Assembly: GCF_001553565.1 (NCBI RefSeq) | Contig: NZ_CP014228.1 | Coordinates: 1,736,001 to 1,800,000 of the forward strand | Source of the DNA: Actinomyces radicidentis | GTDB lineage: Bacteria > Actinomycetota > Actinomycetes > Actinomycetales > Actinomycetaceae | DNA length: 64,000 nt | Reading direction: 5' to 3' | Notes under the pieces: generated by a model | Told to the model about the DNA's origin: nothing | The model's input: only the letters and a program-made list of their open reading frames with translations | Databases searched by the model: none | Part shown: one piece after another, positions 10,480 to 19,983 of the stretch | How the letters are laid out: each line of letters opens with the position of its first letter | Position numbering within the stretch: the first letter of the stretch is position 1 | Translations under genes and position numbers: made by a program

Positions 10480-11658
10480 TCAGGCGCCGAGCGAGAGGAC
10501 CTCGCTCGGCGTGAGCGGGCGACCGGCCCGGACCTCGGCGAGGAGCAGCCGCACGGCCGCCTCGTGGGCACCGCCCGCCGCCCCGACCGCGGCGAGCTGC
10601 CGCTGGTAGGAGGCGCCCGCGTCGAGCGTCGCCGCCACCCCGGCCAGCTCGGCCTCGCAGCCCAGGTCCGCGGCCACCGGCTCGAGCTCGGTGAGCATCC
10701 GGCGCACCGTGTCCGTCACGAGCTCCTCGTTCCCGGCGGAGTCGGTGATGAGGATGGCGCCCATGCCGTAGCGGGCCGAGCGCCACTTGTTCTCGTCGAC
10801 GTACCAGTCCGGCATGGAGTCGAGCTCCTCGCCGCGGTCCAGGCGGCGGGAGAAGTCCTCGACCATGCACTGCGTGAGGGCGGCGATCCCGGCGAGCTCG
10901 GTGAGGTTGGTGGCCGCGTCGCAGGCGCGCACCTCGACCGTGCCGAGGCGGGGCGACGGCCGCACGTCCCAGCGGACCTCCGTGAAGTCCTCGATGACGC
11001 CGGTGTGGATCATGTCGCCGGCGTAGGCCTCGAGCTCCTCCCACGTGCCGAGCTGGTGCGGGGCCCCCGCCGTCGGCAGCTGCTGGAACATCATGGCGCG
11101 GTTGTCCGCGTAGCCCGTGTCCTCGCCCGCCCAGAAGGGGGAGGAGGCGGACAGGCACTGCAGGTGGGCCGTGCGCGTGAGGAGGGCCTTGAGGATCGGC
11201 AGGGCCTTGTCGCGGTCCTCGATGCCGACGTGGACGTGCGTGCCGAAGATGAGCATCTGGTGGCCCCACAGGCGCGTGCGGTCGACGAGCCGCTCGTAGC
11301 GCTCCGAGTCCGTCACCTTCTGGACGAGGGGGTCGGCGAAGGGGTGGGTGCCGGCGCTCGCCAGCTCGACGCGGAGCGGCTGGGTCACGGGCAGGAGCCG
11401 GTCGTAGGCGTGCGCGATGTCCTCGACGCACTCCGCTACCGTCCGCCGCGCCCCGGAGACAAGCTCGACGGTGTTGAGCATCATCTCGCCGTGGATGTTC
11501 TCGTCGGGGCCGACCTCGCGCAGGATCTCCGCGGCGCACTGGCGCAGGTCGAGGCTGTCGCGGTCGACGAGCTGGAGCTCCCACTCGACGCCGAGGGTCG
11601 AGCGCGGCGAGCGTGCGAAGGGGAGGGGCTCGCGGTGGATGAGTCGTGCCGGTGCCAT
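10480..11658 (-). CDS. Carboxylate-amine ligase of the GCS2 (YbdK) family
   Basis: 392 residues of the glutamate-cysteine ligase type 2 superfamily. The N-terminal STLGVEWELQLVD, then EMMLNTVELVSG, the core FGTHVHVGIEDRDKAL, and DVRPSPRLGTVEVRACD are all family motifs. Members form gamma-glutamyl or related amide bonds with ATP; the physiological substrate of YbdK-type enzymes is not established, so I do not claim glutathione synthesis. ATG at 11658 is preceded by GAGGAG on the minus strand; an upstream TTG is in frame but less likely. It converges with tsaD. Confidence 0.85.
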   Translation of the reverse strand: MAPARLIHREPLPFARSPRSTLGVEWELQLVDRDSLDLRQCAAEILREVGPDENIHGEMMLNTVELVSGARRTVAECVEDIAHAYDRLLPVTQPLRVELASAGTHPFADPLVQKVTDSERYERLVDRTRLWGHQMLIFGTHVHVGIEDRDKALPILKALLTRTAHLQCLSASSPFWAGEDTGYADNRAMMFQQLPTAGAPHQLGTWEELEAYAGDMIHTGVIEDFTEVRWDVRPSPRLGTVEVRACDAATNLTELAGIAALTQCMVEDFSRRLDRGEELDSMPDWYVDENKWRSARYGMGAILITDSAGNEELVTDTVRRMLTELEPVAADLGCEAELAGVAATLDAGASYQRQLAAVGAAGGAHEAAVRLLLAEVRAGRPLTPSEVLSLGA

Positions 11659-11807
11659 GAGGCTCCTCAAGGGGCGCGTGAGCGCGGGCCCGAGCGGGAC
11701 CGCGGGCCCATCGTAGGGGCCGGGAGGCGTCGACGCTGGTCAGGGCCGGTGCGGCGCGCCCCGCGGGTGCCGTGCTCCGCGGGCCCCTGGCGGCTCCTCC
11801 GCGGCGG

Positions 11808-13154
11808 TCAGGCCGACGGGGCGTCCTCGACGACGAGCACGGCGCCCCGGGCGAGGCCGCCGCCCCGGGCTCCCACGCGGGTGAGCAGCCAGGTCTCGGA
11901 GGCGGTCCCCGAGGGGCGGACCTGCTTGCGCAGCAGGTCGGGGGACTGGTCGACGCCGCGCTTGTGGATCTCGAGCCGTCCGATCCCGCGCTCCCGCACG
12001 CGACCGCGGAGCGCCTTGGTGCGCAGGGGGAGGACGTCGATGAGCCGCCACGAGCGCACGAAGGGGACGAGCTCCGCGGGCGCGGGCGCGTCCCCGGTGA
12101 GGTAGGCGATGCGCTCGCCGACGGGTCTGGCTCCGAGGCGCCTTGCGACCGCCCCGACGAGCCCGGCGCGGATGACGGCGCCGTCGGGCTCGTGGACCCA
12201 GCTGCCGAGGGCTTCTGCGTCCGCCACGGGCTCGAGCTGCTCGGGCGGAGTGCTGGGGTTCGTGCAGGACGGGTCGCGCAGGACGTGGGCGCGGGCCTCT
12301 CCGTCGGCCCCGGCGCGCAGGCACAGGGCGGAGCGGCCCGGCCCCTCCGGGGCGAGGGGGCCGCACCAGACTCCCGCCTCGACGACCTCGCCGTCAACGC
12401 TCACCCACTGCGCGTGGGAGTCCGCCGGCAGGAGCGCGTGGTCGATGCCGGGAGCGACCTTGACGCCGAGCGCCTCGACGCGCTCCCGGAGCGCCAGGAC
12501 GCGGCTGAGAGCGGGGGACCACTGCTCGGGGTCCGTGATGCGGCGCCCGCCGGCGCGACGCGCGGGGTCGGCGAAGACGGCGTCGACGCCCTCGGCGTCG
12601 AGGTCGATCGCCATGGCGTCGGCGCAGCGCACCTCGGCCTCGGGGAACGGCATGAGGTTGACGGTGGCGAGGGCGGCCGTGGCCTCGTCCCGCTCGACGG
12701 CGAGGACCCGCAGGCCGAGACCCGCCAGCGCCATCGCGTCGCCGCCGATCCCGCAGCCGAGATCGGCCGCGAGCTTCGGGCCGGCGGCGGCGAAGCGGGC
12801 GGCGTGGTGCGCGGAGACGACGAGGCGCGTCGCCTGCTCGAGCCCGTCGGGGGTCAGGAGCATCCGCTCCGCGAAGGGCCCGAACTTCGCCGCGGCGCGC
12901 CCGCGCAGGCGCTGCTGGGTGAGCGCTGCCGCGACGAGCGCCGGGTCGTGGCCCTCCGCGCGCAGCCTCTCCCCGAGGGTCAGGGCCTCCGACTCCTCGT
13001 AGGGCGGCAGGGAGGAGAGCAGCGCCCACCCCTCGGGCGTGAGGAGCGGCGCGAGCCCTGCCGCCTCGGGCGAGCCCTGGGCGGGGCGCGGGTCGTGCCA
13101 GCGACTGCGCGACGGGGTGCCTGAGGGTGCGAAGTGGCTCACGGGACGGATCAT
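11808..13154 (-). CDS. Class I SAM-dependent methyltransferase with THUMP-like C-terminal domain
   Basis: 448 residues. The SAM-binding motif I is AADLGCGIGGDAMALAGLG at roughly residue 150, followed by acidic VLAVERDEATAA and a motif IV-like FADPARRAGGRRI. The C-terminal part (VLPLRTKALRGRVRERGIGRLEIHKRGVD region) resembles the THUMP-like domain of actinobacterial methyltransferases of unknown target, probably RNA. ATG at 13154 was chosen because homology-like sequence begins there and TAACCG lies just upstream on the minus strand. The gene is divergent from the DUF218 gene, with facing promoters. Confidence 0.75.
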   Translation of the reverse strand: MIRPVSHFAPSGTPSRSRWHDPRPAQGSPEAAGLAPLLTPEGWALLSSLPPYEESEALTLGERLRAEGHDPALVAAALTQQRLRGRAAAKFGPFAERMLLTPDGLEQATRLVVSAHHAARFAAAGPKLAADLGCGIGGDAMALAGLGLRVLAVERDEATAALATVNLMPFPEAEVRCADAMAIDLDAEGVDAVFADPARRAGGRRITDPEQWSPALSRVLALRERVEALGVKVAPGIDHALLPADSHAQWVSVDGEVVEAGVWCGPLAPEGPGRSALCLRAGADGEARAHVLRDPSCTNPSTPPEQLEPVADAEALGSWVHEPDGAVIRAGLVGAVARRLGARPVGERIAYLTGDAPAPAELVPFVRSWRLIDVLPLRTKALRGRVRERGIGRLEIHKRGVDQSPDLLRKQVRPSGTASETWLLTRVGARGGGLARGAVLVVEDAPSA

Positions 13155-13166
13155 GGCACGCCCGGT

Positions 13167-13172
13167 TAGAGT
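13167..13172 (+). promoter_or_regulatory. -10 of the SanA/DUF218 gene
   Basis: TAGAGT at 13167-13172 predicts a start near 13179 and a leader of about 70 bases with AGGAGG at 13241-13246. It overlaps the minus-strand TAACCG box of the divergent methyltransferase gene. Confidence 0.4.
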
Positions 13173-13250
13173 GCGCTGGCCGCGTCGTCCTGGCGGGGTC
13201 CGGCTCGTACGACCCGTTCTCGAGCGGTTCTGCAGCAGCGAGGAGGTCCT

Positions 13251-14093
13251 GTGCACCGCATCCCGTCCGCCGCCGTAGCCGCCCGCGGCCTCCTGCTCGG
13301 GGGCGCCGCGCTCGCGGGCGCCGGCTCGCTCGGCGCGGGCGTCCTCCTCGCCTCGTCCAACGCCTGGATCTCCCTGGCGAGCAGGGGACGGGTCCGCGAC
13401 TGGGACGAGCTCGTGGCGGGGGCCCCCGACGGGGACGGGCCGGCGCCTCGGCCCTCGGGCGGGAACGACGAGGGGGAGCCCGCCGTCGCCGTCGTCCTCG
13501 GCGCCGCCGTCTGGCCCGGGGGCGTTCCCTCACCCTGGCTGGCCTACCGGCTCGACGCCGCCGCCGGGCTGTACCTCGCCGGCTTCGTCGACGCCGTCGT
13601 CGTGAGCGGGGACGGGAGGCGCGCGTGGCGCGATGAGCCGGCCGTCATGCGCGACCACCTCGTGCGCGTCGGCGTGCCCGCACCCGCGATCGTCCTCGAC
13701 CGCGCCGGCCTGGACACCTACGACACCTGCGTCCGGGCTCTCCGCGTCCTCGGGGTGCGCCGGGCCGTGCTCGTGAGCCAGGACTTTCACGTGCCCCGAG
13801 CCGTGGCCATTGCGCGGGCCGTCGGCCTGTCCGCCGCCGGCGCCTCCGACCCGCTCGCCCGGCGGCGCAGCCCCCACCGCTGGAGGGACTCGTGGCTGCG
13901 CGAGCGACCCGCCGCCGTCAAGGCCGCCTGGGACGTCCTCAGCGGACGAGCCCCCTCGGACCAGCCCGCCGAGGGCGACGTCGCGGCCGCCGTCGCCTGG
14001 ACCCGGGAGGATCCTGAGCGCGCCCGGGCGGCGCTGCGCCGAGCCCCGCACGCCCTGGGCGAACCGCGTCCGCCCGTTTGGCACTCGCGTTGA
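13251..14093 (+). CDS. SanA/YdcF-like DUF218 protein
   Basis: 280 residues. A hydrophobic segment with a possible signal anchor spans residues 10-36, then comes the DUF218 core: AVVLGAAVW, VVVSGDGRRAWRDEPAVM, DTYDTCVRALRVLGVRRAVLVSQDFHVPRAVAIA. These match SanA-type proteins, which have been linked to envelope permeability, although the chemistry is not settled. GTG at 13251 follows AGGAGG by 4 bases. The stop codon lies inside the CIRCE operator of groES. Confidence 0.85.
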   Translation: MHRIPSAAVAARGLLLGGAALAGAGSLGAGVLLASSNAWISLASRGRVRDWDELVAGAPDGDGPAPRPSGGNDEGEPAVAVVLGAAVWPGGVPSPWLAYRLDAAAGLYLAGFVDAVVVSGDGRRAWRDEPAVMRDHLVRVGVPAPAIVLDRAGLDTYDTCVRALRVLGVRRAVLVSQDFHVPRAVAIARAVGLSAAGASDPLARRRSPHRWRDSWLRERPAAVKAAWDVLSGRAPSDQPAEGDVAAAVAWTREDPERARAALRRAPHALGEPRPPVWHSR

Positions 14094-14104
14094 CTGAGTG
14101 CTAA
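14078..14104 (+). promoter_or_regulatory. CIRCE operator (HrcA site) of groES
   Basis: TTGGCACTC, 9 bases, GAGTGCTAA. This differs from the consensus TTAGCACTC-N9-GAGTGCTAA by one base in the left arm. The site covers the stop codon of the upstream gene and overlaps the -35 box. HrcA itself is not in the window. Confidence 0.95.
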
Positions 14105-14119
14105 TTCCGCGCGTAGATT
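14090..14119 (+). promoter_or_regulatory. Housekeeping promoter of groES
   Basis: TTGACT (14090-14095), 18 bases, TAGATT (14114-14119). The -35 sits in the CIRCE spacer, so HrcA binding would block polymerase. The predicted leader is about 140 bases. Confidence 0.8.
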
Positions 14120-14265
14120 CGGCTCCAGACGCGGGAACGTGCCCGGCACGCTCTCGCGGCTCGCACCAGCGACGGAACAGGCCGACCCCCGCGACGGCGG
14201 CCCTCCCGGACGGGCGCGACCAACCGACATTCCACACGCTCAACAAGCGAGAAGGGGAGGACGCC

Positions 14266-14562
14266 ATGTCGATCTCCATCAAGCCGCTCGAGGACCGGAT
14301 CGTCATCCAGACGGTCGAGGCCGAGCAGACCACCGCCTCCGGCCTGGTCATCCCGGACACCGCCAAGGAGAAGCCGCAGGAGGGCAAGGTCGTGGCCGTG
14401 GGCCCGGGCCGTGTCGACGACTCCGGCAAGCGCATCCCGGTCGACGTCGCCGAGGGCGACGTCGTCATCTACTCCAAGTACGGCGGCACCGAGGTCAAGT
14501 ACGCCGGCGAGGACTACCTCATCCTCTCGGCCCGCGACGTGCTCGCGGTCGTCACCAAGTGA
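14266..14562 (+). CDS. groES: Co-chaperonin GroES (Hsp10)
   Basis: 98 residues: [12 protein letters not shown] start, the mobile loop [23 protein letters not shown], and [17 protein letters not shown]. It caps GroEL in protein folding. The ATG follows GGGGAGG. No groEL follows; instead a strong terminator lies 36 bases after the stop, so groEL must be elsewhere in this genome. Confidence 0.97.
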   Translation: MSISIKPLEDRIVIQTVEAEQTTASGLVIPDTAKEKPQEGKVVAVGPGRVDDSGKRIPVDVAEGDVVIYSKYGGTEVKYAGEDYLILSARDVLAVVTK

Positions 14563-14597
14563 CTCTTGCCGCGTGACCCGAGGGTCGCGCGGAGACG

Positions 14598-14635
14598 ACG
14601 GAGGGGCGGGAAGCATCTGCTTCCCGCCCCTCCGT
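14598..14635 (+). terminator. Hairpin terminator after groES
   Basis: A perfect 18-base inverted repeat (14598-14615 and 14618-14635), followed by CCGTCGTGC rather than a T-run. Confidence 0.8.
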
Positions 14636-14710
14636 CCGTCGTGCTGGCCGGGGGAACCGCCGCTGGGCCGCTGTCGCGGCCAGCTCGCCGCGGCCCCGGA
14701 GCCTCCGGCC

Positions 14711-15004
14711 TCAGGCGACCGGCTCGTGGCGCTCGCGCTGCTCGATCAGCTCGCGCCGCTCCTCCTCGGTGAGACCGCCCCAGACGCCGTAGGGCTCGTG
14801 GGTCGCGAGGGCGTGGTTCCGGCAGTCGACGATGACGGGGCAGGTGCGGCAGACGGCCTTGGCCTCCTCGTCGCGGCGGCGGTTGGAGCCGCGCTCGCCC
14901 TCGGGGTGGAAGAAGGTCGCGGAGTCCATGCCGATGCAGGCGCCGTCGTACTGCCACTCCCACAGGGCGACGATGGGGCCGGGCTGACGCGAGCTCTCCG
15001 TCAT
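14711..15004 (-). CDS. whiB3: WhiB3/WhiD-type iron-sulfur transcription regulator
   Basis: 97 residues. Four cysteines (C23, C52, C55, C61) fit the [4Fe-4S] pattern of Wbl proteins, and PYGVWGGLTEEER is the conserved turn used to contact sigma factor A. The stretch GMDSATFFHPEGERG is close to the subgroup of M. tuberculosis WhiB3 and Streptomyces WhiD rather than WhiB1 or WhiB2. Members respond to redox and control lipid metabolism or sporulation. ATG at 15004 has GAGGAAGG 8 bases upstream. It is divergent from guaB. Confidence 0.88.
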   Translation of the reverse strand: MTESSRQPGPIVALWEWQYDGACIGMDSATFFHPEGERGSNRRRDEEAKAVCRTCPVIVDCRNHALATHEPYGVWGGLTEEERRELIEQRERHEPVA

Positions 15005-16867
<1,863 letters not shown>

Positions 16868-16900
16868 AAGCGCCGGGCCGGCACGTCCGGCCCCGCGACG

Positions 16901-16938
16901 ACGGCGCCCCCGCGAGCACCCGCTCGCGGGGGCGCCGT
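16901..16938. terminator. Shared terminator between guaB and the exonuclease gene
   Basis: A perfect 17-bp stem (16901-16917 and 16922-16938) with a 4-base loop, located between convergent genes. Confidence 0.8.
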
Positions 16939-16942
16939 GCGC

Positions 16943-17716
16943 TCACAGGCCCTCGGGCAGCGGCCAGGCCGTCTCGACGTCGGCAGGGCGGCCCTTGCGG
17001 CGCAGGAAGTCGTTGAAGGAGACCGCCCAGTCCCGGTGCGCCGCGGCCTGGAAGGCGACGAGCTCGTCGGCGTCGAGCCGCGCGACCTCCGGGTGCGCCC
17101 GCAGGATCGCCTCGAGGACGTCGAGGGTCGCCGCGACGTCGACCTCCGCGGTGTGCAGCGCCTCGTCGACGACGACGCCGTAGACGGCGCACATGTCGCC
17201 CAGGCGGCGCTTGCCCTTGCGGTAGCGGTCCACCTTCCGGTCCAGGACGAGGGGGTCCAGGACCGGGCCGAGCTCCCGGCCGAGGCGCTCGCGCAGCGTC
17301 GGCAGGCCGTGGCGGGCGAGCTCGGACTCCATGAGGGTGAGGTCGTAGGAGCCGTTGAAGGCGACGACGGGCGTCCCCGCCGCCATCGCGGCCGCGAGCC
17401 GCGAGGCGACCTCCTCGAGGACCTCCTCGACCGGTCGCCCCTCGGCGCGCGCGCGCTCGGTCGAGATGCCGTGCACGGCCGCAGCCACCGCCGGGATCTC
17501 GACCCCCGGGTCGGCGAGCCAGGTGAGGACCTCCTGGTCCCGGCCGTCGTCGGCGCGCCGCGGCCCGCGGGCCACGAGGGCGGCGGTGACGAGGCGGTCC
17601 GAGCGCGGGTCGACGCCCGTCGTCTCCGTGTCGAAGCCGAGGAGGGGGCCGTCCGCCCAGCCGGCGGCTCTCGCCGTACCGGACGTCGTGGGGGAGGGGT
17701 GCTGCTGCTCGCTCAT
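16943..17716 (-). CDS. DnaQ-type 3'-5' exonuclease
   Basis: 257 residues of the DEDDh family. ExoI is GFDTETTGVDP, ExoII is AFNGSYDLTLM, and ExoIII lies in HTAEVDVAATLDVL with the H and D spaced as in the family. There is no BRCT or helicase domain, so it resembles the free-standing actinobacterial epsilon-like exonucleases; whether it proofreads for DNA polymerase III or acts on other nucleic acids is unknown. ATG at 17716 is 6 bases from a minus-strand CACACT. Divergent from guaB3. Confidence 0.85.
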   Translation of the reverse strand: MSEQQHPSPTTSGTARAAGWADGPLLGFDTETTGVDPRSDRLVTAALVARGPRRADDGRDQEVLTWLADPGVEIPAVAAAVHGISTERARAEGRPVEEVLEEVASRLAAAMAAGTPVVAFNGSYDLTLMESELARHGLPTLRERLGRELGPVLDPLVLDRKVDRYRKGKRRLGDMCAVYGVVVDEALHTAEVDVAATLDVLEAILRAHPEVARLDADELVAFQAAAHRDWAVSFNDFLRRKGRPADVETAWPLPEGL

Positions 17717-17782
17717 GGGGCGAGTGTGCCACCGCCCCACGACACGTCCGGCGGGGCGCTGACGGCCGGATACGATCGCGCC
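17717..17782. promoter_or_regulatory. Divergent leaderless promoters of the exonuclease gene and guaB3
   Basis: The 66-base gap contains CACACT on the minus strand (17728-17723, 6 bases to ATG) and TACGAT on the plus strand (17771-17776, 6 bases to ATG). Both genes appear leaderless. Confidence 0.5.
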
Positions 17783-18907
17783 ATGAGCGCAGAGATCGAG
17801 ATCGGCCGCTCCAAGCGGGCGCGTCAGGCCTACTCCTTCGACGACATCGCCCTCGTCCCGGCCCGACGCACCCGGGACACGCGCGACGTCCGCGTCGGCT
17901 GGCAGCTCGACGCCTACCACCTCGACCTGCCCATCCTCGCCGCCCCCATGGACTCCGTCGTCAGCCCCGAGACCGCCATCATGGTGGGGCGCCTCGGCGG
18001 CGTCGGCGTCCTCGACCTCGAGGGCCTGTGGACCCGCTACGAGGACCCCTCCGAGGCCCTCGCCCGCATCCGCCAGGCCGCCCCCGAGGACGCAACCCGC
18101 GTCCTCCAGGAGGTGTACCGCCCGCCGGTGCAGCCCGAGCTCATCCGCGCCCGCCTCGCCCAGATCAAGGAGGCCGGCGTCATCGTCGCCGGCCGCCTCA
18201 GCCCCGCGCAGACGCAGCGGCACTGGCGCACCGTCGTCGACGCCGGCGCCGACCTCTTCGTCATCCGCGGCTCGGCCGTCTCCGCCGAGCACGTGTCCGG
18301 CTCCGCCGAGCCACTCAACCTCAAGCGCTTCATCTACGAGCTCGACGTCCCCGTCCTCGTCGGCGGTGTCACCACGTACACGGCCGCCCTCCACCTCATG
18401 CGCACCGGCGCCGCGGCCGTCCTCGTCGGCCAGGGCGGCGGGGCCTCCTCCTCGGTCCGCCAGGTGCTCGGCCTGCACATGCCCATGGCCACCGCCGTCG
18501 CCGACGTCGCCGCCGCGCGCCGCGACTTCATGGACGAGTCCGGCGGCCGCTACGTCCACGTCATCGCCGACGGCTCCGTCGGCAACTCCGGCGACGTCGT
18601 CAAGGCCATCGCCTGCGGCGCCGACGCCGTCATGCTGGGCGCCGCCCTCGCCCGCGCCGAGGAGGCCCCCGGCGGCGGCTACCACTGGGGCTCGGAGTCC
18701 CGCCACGAGCGCCTGCCCCGGGGCTACAGGAGCCACGTCGGCACCGTCGGCACCATGGAGCAGATCCTCAACGGCCCCTCCGACCGCGTCGACGGCACCC
18801 TCAACATCATGGGCGCCCTGCGCCGCACCCTGGCCACCACGGGCTACGCGGACGTCAAGGAGCTCCAGCGGGTCGACGTCGTCGTCGCCCCCTACGACCC
18901 CAGCTGA
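17783..18907 (+). CDS. guaB3: GuaB3 family IMP dehydrogenase-related protein
   Basis: 374 residues. It shares the IMPDH barrel start (AYSFDDIALVPARRTRDTRDV) and phosphate-binding ADGSVGNSGDVVKAIACGADAVMLG, but has no CBS domains. The catalytic-Cys loop is replaced by GQGGGASSSVRQVLG, so no cysteine nucleophile is available. The same holds for mycobacterial GuaB3, whose role is not established. It is therefore unlikely to be a standard IMPDH. The ATG follows TACGAT by 6 bases, and a hairpin follows the stop. Confidence 0.9.
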   Translation: MSAEIEIGRSKRARQAYSFDDIALVPARRTRDTRDVRVGWQLDAYHLDLPILAAPMDSVVSPETAIMVGRLGGVGVLDLEGLWTRYEDPSEALARIRQAAPEDATRVLQEVYRPPVQPELIRARLAQIKEAGVIVAGRLSPAQTQRHWRTVVDAGADLFVIRGSAVSAEHVSGSAEPLNLKRFIYELDVPVLVGGVTTYTAALHLMRTGAAAVLVGQGGGASSSVRQVLGLHMPMATAVADVAAARRDFMDESGGRYVHVIADGSVGNSGDVVKAIACGADAVMLGAALARAEEAPGGGYHWGSESRHERLPRGYRSHVGTVGTMEQILNGPSDRVDGTLNIMGALRRTLATTGYADVKELQRVDVVVAPYDPS

Positions 18908-18937
18908 CCGCCGTTCCGGCGGACCGACGCCGGGCCT

Positions 18938-18970
18938 CGCGGGGCGCCCCTGCCGACAGGGCGCCCCGCG
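18938..18970 (+). terminator. Terminator after guaB3
   Basis: Arms 18938-18952 and 18957-18970 pair over 14 bp with one bulge. It ends one base before the TATATT -10 of the next operon, so terminator and promoter are packed together. Confidence 0.65.
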
Positions 18971-18971
18971 G

Positions 18972-19000
18972 TATATTCCCTGACGAAACGAAGCGGTTTC
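18972..19000 (+). promoter_or_regulatory. -10 box and LacI-type operator of the sugar ABC operon
   Basis: TATATT at 18972-18977, then GAAACGAAGCGGTTTC at 18985-19000, an inverted GAAAC/GTTTC with a 6-base spacer, placed over the predicted start site near 18984. Position and symmetry fit repression by a LacI-family regulator. No LacI gene is adjacent; the nearest is at 30.4-31.5 kb. Confidence 0.7.
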
Positions 19001-19056
19001 CCCGCGCCGTCCGCGCCGGCGTCCGCCGGTCTCCTTCAACGACGAACGGAGTCCCC

Positions 19057-19968
19057 ATGTCAGCAGCCACCACCGTGGCCTCGCGCACCCGCACCCGGAA
19101 GCGCCCCAAGGACGACCGGGCGCTGGGCATCGCCTTCATCATCCCCGCCGGGATCGGCCTCATCGCCTTCTACATCTGGCCGCTCATCCGCGGCATCTGG
19201 CTGTCCTTCACCGAGTACAACCTCCTCACGCCCGAGACCTTCACCGGCGGCGCGAACTACACGCGCATGGTGCACGACTCGATCTTCTGGAACGCCGTCA
19301 AGGTCACCCTCGAGTACGTCGTCATCAACATCGGCGTCCAGACGATCATGGCGCTCGTCATCGCCGTCCTCATGCAGCGGCTGACGCAGTCGACCTTCGT
19401 GCGGGCCATCGTGCTCACGCCCTACCTCGTGTCCAACGTCGTCGTCGCCATGCTCTGGCTCTGGATCCTCGACAACACCCTGGGCATCTCCAACCAGATC
19501 ATCGAGGCCATCACCGGCAGCTCGGTCAACTTCTTCTCGACCTCGCTCGCCATCCCGACCATCGCCCTCATCAACGTGTGGCGGCACATGGGCTACACGG
19601 CCCTGCTCATCTTCGCCGGCCTCCAGTCGATCCCGGGCACGGTCTACGAGGCCGGCAAGGTCGACGGCGCCCGTGAGTGGACGATGTTCTGGCGGATCAC
19701 CGTGCCGCTCCTGCGGCCGATCCTCGCGCTCGTCCTCATCATGACGATGATCGGATCGTTCCAGGTCTTCGACACCGTCTCGGTCACCACCGCCGGCGGG
19801 CCCGTCAACGCCTCGCGCGTCCTGCAGTACTACATCTACGACATGGCCTTCGGGCGCTTCCAGTTCGGCTACGCCTCCGCCATGGCCGTCGGCCTGCTCA
19901 TCGTCCTCGCCGCCATCACGATCCTCCAGTACCGGCTCACCCGCGCCGGCGAGACGGACCTGGACTGA
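19057..19968 (+). CDS. Sugar ABC transporter permease, MalF/UgpA type
   Basis: 303 residues with six predicted membrane helices beginning LGIAFIIPAGIGLIAFYIWPL. The EAA loop that contacts the ATPase is YEAGKVDGAREWTMFWRITVPLLRP. First gene of a three-gene operon (permease, permease, binding protein) of carbohydrate uptake class CUT1. The substrate cannot be read from the permease. Downstream spacing to the second permease is 15 bases with a GGGGAGAG ribosome binding site. Confidence 0.92.
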   Translation: MSAATTVASRTRTRKRPKDDRALGIAFIIPAGIGLIAFYIWPLIRGIWLSFTEYNLLTPETFTGGANYTRMVHDSIFWNAVKVTLEYVVINIGVQTIMALVIAVLMQRLTQSTFVRAIVLTPYLVSNVVVAMLWLWILDNTLGISNQIIEAITGSSVNFFSTSLAIPTIALINVWRHMGYTALLIFAGLQSIPGTVYEAGKVDGAREWTMFWRITVPLLRPILALVLIMTMIGSFQVFDTVSVTTAGGPVNASRVLQYYIYDMAFGRFQFGYASAMAVGLLIVLAAITILQYRLTRAGETDLD

Positions 19969-19983
19969 GAGAGGGGAGAGACC

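Noticed and set aside
10480..11658. Naming the GCS2 ligase gshA or egtA
   Set aside because: The motifs support only the YbdK/GCS2 family; no ergothioneine or glutathione partner genes are nearby.
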